Shown one piece after another: positions 23,781-36,752 of a DNA stretch of 64,000 bases. The stretch's first letter is position 1. Each line of letters begins with the position of its first letter. The position numbers and the translations under genes are program-made. The stretch covers positions 12,319,721 to 12,383,720 of the forward strand of contig NW_025062479.1 of NCBI RefSeq assembly GCF_000002995.4, in the 5' to 3' direction. The notes under the pieces were generated by a model. That model did no database searches. It was not told the origin of the DNA and worked only from the letters and a program-made list of their open reading frames with translations. This DNA comes from Brugia malayi (lineage: Eukaryota > Nematoda > Chromadorea > Rhabditida > Onchocercidae).

Positions 23781-26023
23781 TGCGAACATGTCTTTCAAAA
23801 AAAAGTGGTAAATTAATTGTGAGAGAGACTTCAAGTACAACAGAATTGGAACATAATGTGGATTTTTTCTTTTCTGAGATTATTTCAACATTTCTTAGAA
23901 ATACAAAAGAGCTAGAGTGGTTCATGTATGTCCCGATCTTGAACAGTAAGGAAAAAGCTCGAGAGCTGGTTGATGTCGTTCGGGAACAGACTGATGCTCC
24001 TATAGGGGTCTGTATAAATACTGTATCAATCATCTTGAGTGCTTTACTGCGAGATTTGCCCGATATATATGGTCTTCGTGTTATAAAAAGTGCTTTGGAA
24101 AAAGACTATATAATCGACGTGGAAAATTGCCATGATGCGAGGGTATTGGAACAGGTCATTGTCAGTTTAACAAGTTATATTGAGGATAAAGGTCAGGTAT
24201 GCATAGTATAGAGTTACAGTTGTTTTTTGTTGTTCTCAATACTACTATTTTTCCACCCATCAACTAACTGTAAAAGCTGTACAGCTTTAAATAAAATTTG
24301 AAGTAGAAATGTAGTATGAAGAGGAATGTTCTATCTATATTGATTTCAACAATGTTTTGCAGCTAGACTGGTCTATTCGGAATGACAAAACTTTGATGGT
24401 TAAATCTTTGCAACACTTTTCTGGATTTATGGTAATTTAATAATACAGCACTGGTCTGTGGCCTTGGTTACATAGGAATTTCAGTCCCTCTCAAATTCAA
24501 TTTAATTATTCAAATATTTAAAAGATTTTTAAAAAAAAGGTTAGGGTTGTTTGCGTGAAATTTAAATTACAGAAGAAAGCTGATGTTGGAGTACTCATGA
24601 AACGTTTTCGTCGGGATGATTATATCTTCATTGAGCAGCTCGTTTCACTTTACCAAATAGTAGGTTTTCATTATAAGTCGGTTTAATACAAAAGTAAGTT
24701 TTAGAAATTAAGAGGAAACTCATTTAAATGGAATATCATATCATTGCTTCGCTTTAGGAGCTAAAGAAATCAGTACGCATCGAGCTGCTAACGACATTCC
24801 ACTCACTTTGCTTGTTGGACCGATCAGTCATAACAATACTACTTTGTGGACAGTTGCCGGTTTTGCTAGTATTACAAAATAATTTCTCTTTACCACTTAC
24901 TGAACTTGATATATTATCTTTGCAGTTGCTTTCTGTATTATTTTCAACTGGTGAAAAATTTCCTACGTCACATTATGGTAAGTTTCCTTTTTTTATCGTA
25001 TTTGTTCACACTTTTTCGAACAGATTTTCCTTATATTCATGGTGTTGCCTGTCATTCAAATAATCATTTTGATTTAAATAACTTTAGATCACTTTTATTT
25101 CGATATTTTGACTTTAAATCACTTTGATTTAATAAGTTCAAGTCGTTTTGAATCTAATAACTTTCAGGAATGAGATAGCTACTAATATTTCCAGCAAAAA
25201 GAGAATGAAGATGCAGCTTTTTCAATTCCTCGCAAATTATTTTTACAAACATTTTTTCAGATGCTTTGAATTTAGAATTTCTAACAAAGATAGTCTCGAT
25301 AGTAAAAGATTGCACAGATGCTTTCCAGTTTATTTTGTCATTCAATTCCCATTTCGAGTCAAATGAAAATACTGTTATTCAGACTTTGCATAAAAATGCC
25401 CCAGTTACATTTGGTCAATTACTCACAATACAGTTGAACCGGTGTAGAGCTGATAATAAAGGTAAGTTCCACAGTTAGATCCAAACATAAATCATCAGCT
25501 GTAAACTCTGGCTGTTTATTTCCCAAAAAACGCTGACCATTATCTGGATATGCAATCCTCAATCTTTTCATACTATTTTTACCTTGGATTCATTGCTCAG
25601 ATTTGCGTGCAGTTAAATTGTTGATGAACATTTTTTGTGTGTCAGATGACCTCATTTCGGTTCTTTTTTATGATAACGATTTGAAAGTCCTTTATGGGAT
25701 ATTATGCCAGGATCTGATCGACACAAACCAATCACAGGTATAATTATGCTGGTGGCTTCATAAAATCTGTTTCTATTTGTTTCTATTTAACTCTACTCGT
25801 TCTCGATATAATTTGAAGTGAAACTGTTTAGAAAATGGCAATGATACTGCAGATAATGAAAAATATGGAAGTGATAAGACGGTGTGAATTCACTCAAGAA
25901 GTATATACCTCAGTAAAATCTTTTCTTTTGACTCGTGAAACACAAGTTGAGTTGAGACACAGTGCGGAATCACTTCTGCAACGGGTCACCGAACAACAGA
26001 GAAATTTACCCTTTCCATTGTAA
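23781..26023 (+). CDS. NCKIPSD: SPIN90/NCKIPSD homologue, leucine-rich (LRD) domain; 5' end incomplete
   Basis: Exons 23781-24196, 24363-24431, 24573-24659, 24758-24977, 25261-25461, 25601-25737, 25832-26023, about 440 aa. The whole product is an alpha-helical leucine-rich domain. Marker segments align with vertebrate SPIN90 (also called WISH or DIP): LLSVLFSTGEKFPTSHYDAL corresponds to its FSMGE..PYAHYEHL block, and VLFYDNDLKVLYGILCQDL to its FYHTDM..LIDI block. SPIN90 family proteins (Dip1 in fission yeast) activate Arp2/3 without a mother filament, giving linear actin seeds. The first exon starts at an acceptor in phase 1 with no usable in-frame ATG, so at least one upstream exon is missing. 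No SH3 domain was seen; it may lie further upstream or be absent. A single-domain Dip1-like form is possible. Confidence 0.82.
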
Positions 26024-29000
26024 TATTCCGTTCCAAAGAATATATTTAAGTGATAGGAATTTACCACAGTTTTGATCTTGCTTTATTTAAGTATTAAAAG
26101 AAATATTTGTTGTCAGCCATGACGTCCCTTGTTATTCTTGCAAATTTTTCCGTGGCTTCATTACGTGGTCTAATTTGGTTCGCAGAGTGGTTGGCTTTGA
26201 AGCGCGAATTGAGTATTTCGTCTCTTTCAACCAAATAAGGAAAATAGAAAAAAGTGGAACATGAAAGTCTCATTACTGCAATCCTGTTATACTAGTTCCC
26301 AGTTGCAATCAAATATGATTGATTAGGGTGTGCTTGAAATCTCAGGTCTCTCTCCTTTCAGCCTATATTTACATGAATGGTGATTCAGGATGAAAAAAAA
26401 TTGAGCTGTTCCACTGATTCCTCAGAGATTAATCATTTCCGAAAGATCATTAAAATAACTCTCTTTTCTGCGACATCCTTGTATTTCTTAAGTGGATTAA
26501 AGAAAAGGTAATGTACAATGGGAGGAATATATCATTTGAATCAGGCATCTGTGACTTTTTTATTCGATATTATGCTACGCCTATTTCTTCGAAAGCAGCA
26601 CTTATCAAATTATAGCAACTTATAACTAAAAATATAACGTTGTAATATTTGAAATAAATCGGAAAATTTGCACAGAGTAATAAAATTCCTAGAATTTCAA
26701 GTACTGTTTTTATGTATAAGTAGGTCAAACTACTATTTGTAGTTTATACCGAAATAAGTGAATATACCACTTATAACGAAATGTTTTTCCCGTATAGTGC
26801 ACTGAAAAAAAAAAACACTGAATTGTAAAGGAGCATTTTTGAGTTATTTCATTTGAAGAAGAACATAAATACTCTTTAAAATTGAAGGTGGCCATGTTTT
26901 TGAGTTGCAGTATCATAATACTTGAGATTTACTGCATTTCTTATTTATCTCGTAGTGATGTATTAATTATTTACCAAATAAAATTTTTTTGCATATTTCA
27001 ACAACTCTTCTTTTTCCTTATTGCTTTGGACTACTTTTACCATAATTCTCTCTATTCTTTACTTTGTATCATATACATCTCTCTAGTTAGCGATCAAACG
27101 GGCCTGCCTGGAATACTTCCCAAAAAAAAAAAAAAAAAAAATTGAGTCGAAGTTATTTATTCCTGCACAAATGATATATGACAATTGCTGATGATAATTT
27201 CTGTTTATTGTAAAATATTTTATTTCAATTTCTAAGCATAGCATTATGGTACATACTGGTTCAAATTTAGTAAAATTATTTTTGCTAGGAGTCGAAAGCG
27301 CAACTCAGTGGCCTTTCTGAATGAAGAAAAATGCAATACAGAAGAGCGACACGGTCCTATAGTTTTTAACAGGACCTGCTGCTTATCAATGGTTCTGGAA
27401 TGTGTTTGTTTCTATTTAAGACTTCCAACTTTAAATTTGAAGCCCTTATTTGTTATGTAAATAGTGAGCGTTTAAAAAGTTTTCTTGCAAGAGTAAATGG
27501 CTTAAAAACTCTCCTGAAATTGAAGGGCCTTAATCTACGAAGGACTTTATAAAATGATTAGAAATTATAGAAAACCGTAGATGAGGGATAGGTGAGGGAC
27601 CTTTCAACACTTTCATTTTTTCAGACCTCTGTCGAAAATTGCATAAACGATAAAAGGGGGGTGATGGATGTTTTTAGTGTGTTAATGCAGGTGAAAACTG
27701 TATTGAAATTCTGTCTCTCTGTGATTATGCGACACTTTCAGACGGTAAAATTCTACCAGTTTGTCCATTTCATTATAATTTGATTAGCATTTCGATTAGC
27801 AAATAGCTAAATCAAAATATTTAAGTACGTATCTGTTCATGACATAAATTTCGTTCGATTGCAGTTCATCCCTCATCTCAGAAGTACAAGAACTCATGTA
27901 AATTTAATAGGAAGAGTCCTACAACTGGGCACAAATATTAAGGAGTTTTTTTGTGACAAATTCTTGGCATAGTTCGGATGAAAAGATAAGACGATCATAT
28001 AAGCTGTGCTAACACTTACTTAAACTACAGAAAAGAGCAAATATCATAACAAATCTATTTTGGGGAGGGGTCAAATTGGAACATTTTTGTTACTTGCCTT
28101 AACTGATTAACATCGGATTAGTGTGCTATTCTTAAAAACAAAACATTTCTACATTCATGCTTAAATTTGGTTTGATAAAAGAAACCCTTATAGCAGTTAG
28201 GAAAAGAAAAGAAAGATGATCATGATTTAATCAACAATATATCATTCACTTCAAAATTTCAGTTGATTTCCTACTTTTTCTTTATTGATTAAGTTCTTAC
28301 GATTTCCATCATATCATGTTCAACCTGGATGTCTATATTTTCTCTTTCTAAGCTATTTTTATTTCGAAACCTGTTACCGATAGTGCTTGGTAAAAACACA
28401 CAAAGCCCCCTTCAACAAGGGTGATCTCCCTCATATTGCCAGCAATATGCATAAACAAAGTATGATTTACAATAAGAGATTGAAATTCCATCAAAGCGCA
28501 AAACTAACTTATAGCAAGTTAAGATTACGCGACCAAGACGACAAATTATTAATCATTAATGACTGCAGCAAAATAGTATTAGTCGAGTTAATGTGCCAAT
28601 TTGGTGTAGGCACATGATGCATTTGCAACAATCATTTGCATTCACCATCCATCATTTTCAACTTGAATGATAAACTTGGTAGATATTGGGATTTGAAGTG
28701 GAGCATGAAAAAGCATCCAAATTAGTTCCTAGTCATGCGCTCAGGGCGTGCATAGCTTTGTTCGAAGTTTGTGAACGTAACGCTCATACAGGAGTGTTCG
28801 TTACGTTCGGTGCATTGCCGTAGCGATGATTGCGTACGTGTTCATGCATTGGTATGGAGTGTTAACTTATGGGAAATTTGGGAAAAGGTAGATGCGTGTA
28901 TCGTAATTTGGAGCAGCCGACGTCTTGAGAAATGATTAACAAACCAGTTTTCAGATTTCTTTAGGATGAAGTCAGCATAGGAAAATGCAAAGAAGGAATA

Positions 29001-29878
29001 CCGAACCCGATGATTCCTGATGGTTGTGTATTCCGGTAATCTGATGGTAGTCGCTGCACTCAATTACTTACCTGCTGGTGATTCTCCATCCACCAGTGGT
29101 TTGTTTATCCGAACAATTGTAATAACAGTGCTGATGTCATAAATGGACTGTTTATGTGCCTTCTTTTCAATAACACAAATAATTTTATTATTTGGGAAGA
29201 GGGAATAGTTACTTAGTGCACATTGATAAGAGAATAGGTTTATTTCAGGCAGTTATTATGTTGAAATATTCTCATCAATTTTCTAACGATGTTGTAAATT
29301 TTGTAAATGTCCTTGGAAAAGCACTTAGCAGTTCCATCCTGATTATTCGAGGTCTAGTTCGCACGTATCTTATGTTACACATGATTTGAGTTACACAATT
29401 TTCCGAGATAACCATCATATTGCTTGCTGTTTTCATCATAGCAGAAATCGTACCATGTGTGTAAAATTGAATGGATATCAGATCTTTTATGGTAGAAAAG
29501 TTATTAAAATCAGTTTGAAGGTTTAGTCCTGGACAATTTTCAGTGACGGCAAATGTGTTTGTTCATTTTGCGAATGAAAACAATAAAGTGATGTGCAGCA
29601 AAGATATGCCTGTGGGCAGACAGGTTTTTTACTTTTCTTAATTTTATTAATGCATCTCTTTAACTACCGGATTCAGGCTACGTGTTCTTAACATAAGCGA
29701 ATAATTACCTAGGACCATATTCAAACACTGTATATAGTATACGAGTACGGCTAACGATTATTTTTGTGCCTATCGATCAAACTGTTTTTAGAAAAGCGAT
29801 TATACATTCTAATGATTATTAATTCTTTTTTTTCTCAAAAAGTGGTAGATTTCTTGATATTTTTTTATATTTTTGCAG
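26024..29878. other. Intergenic region between the SPIN90 homologue and pdk-1
   Basis: AT-rich, with poly(A) runs (for example around 27122-27141) and no exon resembling a known family. A short inverted repeat with 10-bp arms lies at 28773-28808. Upstream exons of pdk-1 could be here, since its first recognised exon begins at an acceptor. Confidence 0.45.
28773..28808. repeat. Inverted repeat with 10-bp arms
   Basis: GAACGTAACG (28773-28782) and its reverse complement CGTTACGTTC (28799-28808) flank 16 bases. The arms contain CpG steps unusual for the surrounding AT-rich DNA. No function is assigned. Confidence 0.7.
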
Positions 29879-32603
29879 ATTAAAAAGTCTTCGATTTCGC
29901 AAATGGTAATGATACAAATGTTAAAAAATGGTATGCAGCCTGTGCAGAAAAGTGCCGTTGACTTCTTCTTTTTACAAATACTGGGCGAAGGTTGTTTTTC
30001 TACGGTAAGGAAAGCATATGTTCAACGTACATGTCGCATATACTGCAACTATTCTAAGCTTACAGGTGTATCGTGCTCGTGAGGTATCCAGTGGAAAGGA
30101 ATTTGCTCTAAAAGTGCTCAACAAAGACTTAATTCGACGACATGATAAGGTACTCGTTTGGGATTTTTCACTAATGGGAAAACAAACGAAAGTTTACTGC
30201 AGAGTACTGATAAATGATATAGATTTTGCATGAATATCAAAGATAGTTGATTACTTTAAAGGTTGTGTCGGTTATGCGTGAGAAAGACGTAATGACTTCG
30301 TTGACTTATTTGCATGGCGGACATCCATATTTCGTATCCTTGTATTGTACTTTCCAGGATCCCACTCGTCTTTGTAAGTTCTTGCAGTATTTACTGTTTA
30401 ATCACTTATCACATATTGCATGCTATTTATTCAAGAAATATTTACAGACTTTGCTATGACCTATGCAAAAAATGGTGATTTGTTGACATATTTGCACCGC
30501 CTTGGTTCCTTTGATGAAGATGTAAGTTGCCATTCCTGTATATGTAATGTGAGCAGAATTTTTTTTTTTTTAGTGATGTGTCCAAAAACAAAATAAAATA
30601 TTTACAAATTATGGTATGATTTCATAGTATGTTGTGATTCGATTCACAGAAACCACTCATTCCTTTCCTTGATATATAATTTTACAGGTGACTTTGTTTT
30701 ATTCGGCTGAACTTGTATGCGCGATCGACATACTCCATAAATGTGGCATTATTCACAGGGATTTGAAACCAGAAAATATTTTGCTTGGAGAAAATTGGCA
30801 CATAATGTTATCTGATTTTGGCACGGCGAAATTTGTTGATTCAGAAAAAGGTAAGTTAAATATTAAGTACATGCTGAATAGGAAACTGTTTAACATAATT
30901 TCTTCACTGGTTTTGAAATTACAGATGAAACAGATACGAAAAGTGCTCTTCAGGAAGAACACTATCGTAGTCGATCAACGTTCGTTGGCACTGCTCAGTA
31001 TCTTTCACCAGAAGTGCTGGTGGATGGAGAAGTTGGCCCATCGTTAGTTTCATTGTGCTTGAATGAAATGACTCAACCAAGGATTATGATCCTCAGTTTT
31101 TGATATTTTGCAGATGTGACTACTGGGCTTTGGGTGCAATAATTTTTCAAATGGTTTCTGGATTACCACCATTTCGTGCTATTAATGATTACCATACTTT
31201 TCAAAAGATTCAGAAGCTGGATTACAATTTCCCTGAAGGGTTCCCTGACCTTTCCAAAGATCTCGTTCGAAAATTCTTGGTATATTTTGATAACCAGATT
31301 TATTTTTCTTAATTTATAAATCATTGCTTCCACCCTTTCGATAAGCATATTATTCTGTATTTGTTCCAGGTGTCCGATCCTAATAAACGTCTTGGTTCTG
31401 AAGAGACAGGTGGTAGTGAAGCTGTTCGTTCGCATCCATATTTTGCCACAGTTGATTGGGACAATTTGATCACAAAAACGCCACCGCCTTTTAAGCCATA
31501 TTTGCCCGCCAGTTGTGGAGAACCAGCTTTTCATAGCGATTACCATTTTCCAGATGATATAGAACCCGGTCTTGATGATGCAGCAGTAACTCGCTTGCTA
31601 GGACTTTCTCTAAAAGACTTCTGTTCCCCCAGGTTTGTTGTTTTTATTGACGGACGAAGATATGAGTTTTCAACAATTATGAAAGTTTTTTAGTCAAAAT
31701 AAAGGTAATTTGGAAACAGAAGAACCCGAGTTAGCTGGATTGCGTGAAAAAAAACTCAACATTCAGCGAAAAGAACATAAATACCATCGTTTTGTGGAAG
31801 GCAATTTGATCATTAAAAGTGGTTTATTGGATAAAAAAAAGGTTGGTTTTAACTGTACTGAAGTAATTGCGTTATCTTTGTCTTCTGGTAGGGGGAAAAG
31901 TGGGGTTTGTGATTCTATGTGATTCTACTGCATAGTTTTTTTCATTGTGCTGTTGCCCGTCATCATTTTCATGCACAAATGTTTACGTTTGATCATGTCG
32001 CATGTCACCACGTTTTGAATTGATCATATGTATTGGGAGTACCTTCGTATGCGGTTATTGTTTCTACTTATTAATTCCCTGATACGTGATTTGGAATTGG
32101 AAATGACTCTTGACCTCTTAGTTTAAATTTAAGGAATTATTGAAGAAATAGAAGAACAAATAAATTAGGATAGAATATTTCATGTATTTGTGTGTTGAAA
32201 CTTCGTTTAGGGATTGTTTGCTAGAAGAAGAATGTTTTTACTGACTGAAGGACCACACATATTTTATGTGGATCCCATAAGTATGGAACTAAAAGGCAAA
32301 ATACCGTTCTGCCGGAAGTTGCGAGTTGAAGCAAAGAATTTTCGAACTTTCTTCGTGCATACAGTTTGTTTTTCCTTTTTTTTTAGTGAAGGAAACGAAT
32401 AATAACCTTCATGAGTTGGAAGTTAATATTGTAAACACTTTGACTCGTAATGTTTTCAGCCAAGTCGTACTTATTATTTATTTGATCCGGAGCGAAATGC
32501 ACTGGAATGGTGTAAAGCAATAGAAGCTTTGCGTGAACAATATCTAAATGAATTACCAGAAGAATCGGATTGCTTAGATACGAAAAACACTAAGCGACGA
32601 TGA
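29879..32603 (+). CDS. pdk-1: 3-phosphoinositide-dependent protein kinase 1 (PDK-1)
   Basis: Exons 29879-30004, 30066-30149, 30262-30373, 30448-30521, 30688-30850, 30925-31042, 31114-31279, 31370-31632, 31694-31841, 32211-32363, 32460-32603; 516 codons from the acceptor, about 508 aa from the first ATG (29903). The kinase domain covers residues about 28-330: Gly loop [13 protein letters not shown] lysine, MREKDV glutamate, catalytic [17 protein letters not shown], and T-loop [13 protein letters not shown]. The C-terminal PH domain (about 410-510) carries [28 protein letters not shown] and RTYYLFDP, very close to animal PDK1. PDK1 phosphorylates AKT, SGK, S6K and other AGC kinases at the activation loop, and the PH domain binds PIP3 at the plasma membrane. 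In nematodes it acts in the insulin/DAF-2 pathway. The usual autophosphorylated Ser just before Phe in the T-loop is Thr here. More N-terminal exons may exist. Confidence 0.96.
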
Positions 32604-35600
32604 TAACGATACTTAGGTGTTTGCCGACCGTTTTATACTACTTTTTTGAAGACAGTATTTTCAAAGTTGGTATGATTCGGAGTGAACGGTTGACATTACG
32701 TGAAATTCAGATATATATAAAGAACTTGTGCGTCGAATGATTGAAGGATTGTGTATAGTTATACACGGGAGAACGAAAAAAAAAACGTTCTGCGTCAAAT
32801 TGTGATAAGTATTTTTTACTTATATTCCCGGTGTTGTTTATTGTTGTGTTATCTGATTATCTATAAAATCCAGCAGGAGATCTTTGTTTTTGCATCCCTT
32901 TTTTCTTGTCTTTCAACAGATACCTGTTATTTGTACCACAGATTTTTGATCTTGTCGATGCTTCACTGAAGTTTTGATATTTATTGATATATTAAGTAGG
33001 AAGAATGCTTTTTCCTGGCATTTATGTTTGTTATGGTTTTTTGAATATGAATATTAATAAATAATTGATAAATATTACTTATGAATGTTAATAAACAACA
33101 TATAACCAATTGACAAACATATTTAGGTCCAGCATTCCCTGATTGTTTGCAATACATTTTTTCCAGGGGCTCCGAAATTATTTTGTTGTTAGTTCACCTA
33201 ATCCAGCTAGCGTCATCTGTTATGAAATTCTCCGTTCTTGCGTTGTGGTCAAGCAGGGCAACATGAAGCTCAGAACCAACTAACAGTCAACTTGCATTTA
33301 AGGTGCTTATTTAGTTACCGATAATCTAGACTAAGAGACGCAGTAGATGAATTTGTCGAGAAATTATGACAGTCTATCGTCACATGAATGGTTTTATATT
33401 GAACTTTTTATTGAACGGATGGAGTTTTCTGCAGTAGAAAGTTGTTCAACCCATTATTAAATACAAGTAAGATAACATTCACATTTAACAGAATGGGAGA
33501 TTTTTGAGAAATAATTTTCATAAAATACTTCCTTCCGCGTGGTGTTCTCCATGAACACGAAAAATCTAATTTAAGGAAGGAGTTTTAGTAGATGCGAAAT
33601 ATTGAAGTTCCGTACAGTGAAGTGAACGAATTGGTCCGTGAAAGTTTTTAAGCAAAGGAAAAAGTAGTGGGGCAATGAAACAGAGATGCCCTTAATTGGG
33701 TACTCTCCTTCTACATTACTTAGGTGTTTGAGTATATTGCTTAAATTGTGTTAGGAAGTGTAAAGTTCTACAGAGAAAACATGACATGTAATCCAGTACC
33801 TCCCAAATCTTTTTCTGGCCTAAAATTTTAATCCACAAATGGCTTTAGTACCCAGTTTCTTTCGGTAAGGACATGATTAGATAGTGTAGGGACATTAGAA
33901 GAGAAAATTGTAGTAAGAAAGCCTAGCAGAATCGCTGATCGAATACGTGGAACAAAACGCAGCCATTTTATCTGAAAAGGAGAGGAGTATTGGTGTTAAA
34001 TCAATAACAGTGCAGTGATCGGATCAATTGTGCAGCTAATTGACCTTGCTGTCAGTGAAGACGAGACAGTGGTGGGGAATTCAAAGCAGAACGATGGGAA
34101 TGCCGAATTGCTGGAGTGAGTGGGTAGGCAAGACAGGTTTACTGTTTATGGGAGCCAATGTTACTGGTACCCAATGGTAATACCTAGTCACGCAACCATC
34201 ATGAATTTTTCAGTTTTCTCTTCAAGACATTACAGTTTCAAAGTCATTGAGGATGTGTCAAGGGATGAAACAGAGGGAACTCATCGCACGTACATGCCCA
34301 AAAATCCGAAATGTCCCGAATTTGAAATCAGCTAAGATCTTTTAGAAAGACGTATTGTGGCTCAAATGCTCATCACTTTGTGGAAAAGTTTCCAAAAAAT
34401 GAAATATAGTTATTTAACCTTGGGATGGTACATGTGGTGCGTGTCGAAAAATCTAAGTAGAAGAATTGCTTAACACAATAACCTGTGAACATTTCAATAG
34501 CATAAAATAACAACAATCAGTGGAGATTAATGATTTTTTTTGAGTCAATTTATAGAAATTCGTTTAAAATGAGGGAAATGTGATGTTTTGAGCAAGTCAC
34601 TGTGCTTTCATAAGTAGTGTAATGAAACGTGAGATGCACCTAGAACTTCAGGCTGTGTCATTCTTCATATGATAGCAACCAATAAAGATTGCAAATTTCT
34701 CCTTCGCTTTAAGGTAAAACGGATGATGTGTGACGGAAAACACATTGAGATAAAGAATTATAGAACGGAAGAAAGTAAGGGGAGAACAAATCAATTCAGA
34801 AATGCTCTCTGAAGTACACGCTGAGGGACGGACACAATGCTTTGATGAATTTGGTGAATGTATGGAGGAGTTACCTACCGCTAGAAAGAGCATATGGTAG
34901 AGTGGTTGGTTGGTATGCAGCGATCACACATTTGCAATGCTTGCTATCCTGCTGCTATCATCACATGCGACAGCAATGGCAAGGTAGATTGCACTACTGT
35001 TAGTTTGGATAGAGTGAAATAATTTAGCACAGAAATGCTGAATTATACATCCACTCCAACATTAACTTGCAATATCAGTTGCTGTTCTTAGCTATGAATG
35101 GTGGTGCGATAAAAGTTGCAATTATCCTCAAGACAGAAAAAGCAGAATACGGAATGGAAGATTAGAAAATGGAGATGCTTCGAAGTCGTGATCAGAAAGA
35201 GACTACAGAAGTGATCTAAATCAAGTAGAGATGTGATCAAGCACTGCACTCCAAGTGCAGCAACTGTCCAAGGTGTTGTTGCGCAGGAACAGTTTACCGT
35301 TGCAGATGCAGCATTTGGGCAGTATTTTTCAAGTCACATCACATGTTTTCTCTTTTCTTTTTACAGGAAACAGATTTATATGTAAAAGTGTCTTGTTCTG
35401 GGAAGTTTATTTTGGCTGCAGTAGTAGCTGCACTTATAATACAGCTAATCCGAAAACAAAAAAAAGGGTAAGCCATTGTGTGGAAGTTTACCAACTACCA
35501 TTGCGACTTCATCAATTTCTCCTTGCTCTGATGATGTTGTAATTGTTCATAAATATGGTGAGAGAGCTTTTGTCGTTGTTTGAATCTGTGATGAATCTAT

Positions 35601-36737
35601 CCAAGCAATCCATTTATAATATTCTTCGCAAACCTAAAATATGAGAAGACCACTTATCTTTTCATACTTCTTCAGCGTTTAAATTTGGTTAAAATTGTCG
35701 GGATTGACAATTTAAAAGCTAGCATTTCTTTCTGGGTTCTCGCGAGCTAGTCCCCAACATTTTATCTAGACAATATTGGCTAGAAACTGCGTTACACTAT
35801 GCCAACTCCACAAATTCACAATAACAGCATTCAAATTTCAACCAATAATTGAATTGGACCTACCAACGGCAGTTCACTTTAGCTGTTTCCCACTTCCTAT
35901 TAATTGCCCTATTATTGTCAAAGACTTCTCATTCAATACCAGCTTATTTTTGCAATCGCTAGAATCACCTGCTTTCAAAAATTTGTAGCCAACTAACCAT
36001 TAGGCAACAACAGCTTCAGTCTTCCATCACTTTTTGCTAAAAAATTATGCACTAAATTTGCTCATATTATAAACGGAACATATTGAGAATGCATCATATA
36101 TATTTATCTTTTAAGGGCATATATTTCATGGAATGTAAAGCTCTCAAAAACTATTTTTAGACAATTTTAAAAGAGACTATCAATGCAAAAATAAATTGGT
36201 TAAGCAAAAAATATTTGCTGGTTTTGGTTGAACGAACTTCCCTGGACACAACCAGCCAAGTGGCTCAATGTCTCAAATATCAGAAACTCTGTTCCACTGA
36301 ATTGCTGTCTCCAGAAGTCAGCACACTGCCTCTATGCCACCAATTGCCACCGATTAGAGTTGTCCACTACTATTCCTGCTATGCAACCATGCAAACATTT
36401 CACTTAAACCTCTTATACCAACTGTGATTCTAAGACTTCTACGCCAAATATGAGGTTGGTCTATTTGAGCTCATTATTGAACTCATTTCAAAACTCGTTT
36501 CATCTACCAACATGCAGTTTTTTACTACATGTAATGTCAAGCACTACCTAACGAGTCCAGCCTTTCTGCCAATTAAAAGTTGCATTTTTGTAAGTAGAAA
36601 TTCTACAATGCTCATTATGCGTCTCATTATCAGAAGAATATAGACTGATGGGATGGTTATTGCATGGCATTATACCAGCTTTTCGTTTCTTCATTACAAC
36701 GATTGCACACAATAGTTTTATTAAACAGATCAACTTC
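32604..36737. other. pdk-1 3' region and intergenic DNA
   Basis: AATAAA occurs at 33056-33061 and 33090-33095, about 450-490 bases after the pdk-1 stop, and is a plausible poly(A) site. The remaining 3.6 kb shows no exon with family resemblance on either strand. Confidence 0.5.
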
Positions 36738-36739
36738 AG
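36738..36739 (+). other. Probable spliced-leader acceptor of the KCTD-like gene
   Basis: CAACTTCAG ends 13 bases before the ATG at 36753 and no upstream coding exon is visible, so the site may accept a trans-spliced leader. A cis-splice to a non-coding exon is also possible. Confidence 0.4.
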
Positions 36740-36752
36740 TAGAGAACCGGCA

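Noticed and set aside
34120..35542. Frames of 71-95 codons between pdk-1 and the KCTD-like gene
   Set aside because: No conserved motif, and they cannot be linked through splice sites into a longer product.
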